From positions 1 to 5,643 of the forward strand of contig PKZN01000015.1 of assembly GCA_003133075.1 (NCBI GenBank): a stretch of DNA of 5,643 bases, given 5' to 3'. This stretch comes from Acidimicrobiaceae bacterium. Its GTDB lineage: Bacteria > Actinomycetota > Acidimicrobiia > Acidimicrobiales > RAAP-2. Both the position numbers and the translations under genes were made by a program. Of the stretch, positions 5,614 through 5,643 are shown one piece after another; position 1 is the first letter of the stretch; each line of letters opens with the position of its first letter. The notes beneath the pieces were generated by a model. The model was not told where the DNA came from. It worked only from the letters and a program-made list of their open reading frames with translations, and searched no databases.

Positions 5614-5642
5614 AGGGTACTTAACATCTACTCAGATGTCAA
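5614..5642 (-). promoter_or_regulatory. Sigma70-type promoter of the regulator-membrane protein-propeller operon
   Basis: On the minus strand, TTGACA (5642-5637) is a perfect -35. A 17-nt spacer follows, then TACCCT (5619-5614), a -10 keeping the key T, A and final T. Only 7 nt separate the -10 from the ATG at 5606, so the transcript should start at or within 1-2 nt of the A of the ATG and lack a 5' leader. Confidence 0.78.
5624..5639. promoter_or_regulatory. Operator-like inverted repeat overlapping the -35 box
   Basis: ACATCT-GAGT-AGATGT (minus strand) is a perfect 6-bp inverted repeat with a 4-nt centre. One arm shares ACA with the -35 box, the rest fills the spacer, so a bound dimer would block RNA polymerase. 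The likely ligand is the XRE protein encoded immediately downstream. Confidence 0.68.
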
Positions 5643-5643
5643 G

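Noticed and set aside
5607..5627. Regulator start at 5627 adding MLSTLYI
   Set aside because: That ATG is inside the promoter spacer upstream of the -10, so it would not be in the transcript.

Overview
The window reads as a stretch of high-GC actinobacterial chromosome. Evidence is the GC-rich codons, the actinobacterial look of the diguanylate cyclase N-terminal domain and of the B12-binding protein, and a promoter placed so close to its ATG that the mRNA should be leaderless. Acidimicrobiia is a guess only. Every credible gene is on the minus strand, so the region is transcribed from right to left. No tRNA, rRNA, CRISPR array or insertion sequence was recognised.

Right-hand operon (5606 to 3338): a 69-aa XRE-type regulator, a four-helix membrane protein with an acidic tail, and a secreted seven-repeat PQQ-type beta-propeller. 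Each gene overlaps the next by ATGA. In front of the regulator is a good -35/-10 promoter whose -35 and spacer carry a perfect 6-4-6 inverted repeat, the likely operator. The -10 box lies 7 nt from the ATG.

Middle (3337 to 2342): a decayed stretch. It begins with the remnant of an EAL phosphodiesterase C-terminus, frameshifted and apparently lacking the AEGVET catalytic segment. About 500 bp without a supportable gene follow, holding several perfect inverted repeats. Last is a 40-codon reading frame that looks coding and ends in an ATGA overlap with the next gene, as if it were the 3' end of a broken gene.

Left-hand operon (2341 to 130): a GGDEF diguanylate cyclase with intact active site and I-site, a small ABM-fold (antibiotic biosynthesis monooxygenase-like) protein, and a cobalamin-binding protein. 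These overlap by ATGA and then GTGA, so they should be co-translated. The cobalamin protein carries the exact W-x9-E-H signature of CarH/LitR adenosylcobalamin photoreceptors but has no MerR DNA-binding domain and has an added C-terminal helical domain. The most interesting inference is a light- or B12-responsive input module built into a cyclic-di-GMP operon, beside a dead c-di-GMP phosphodiesterase.
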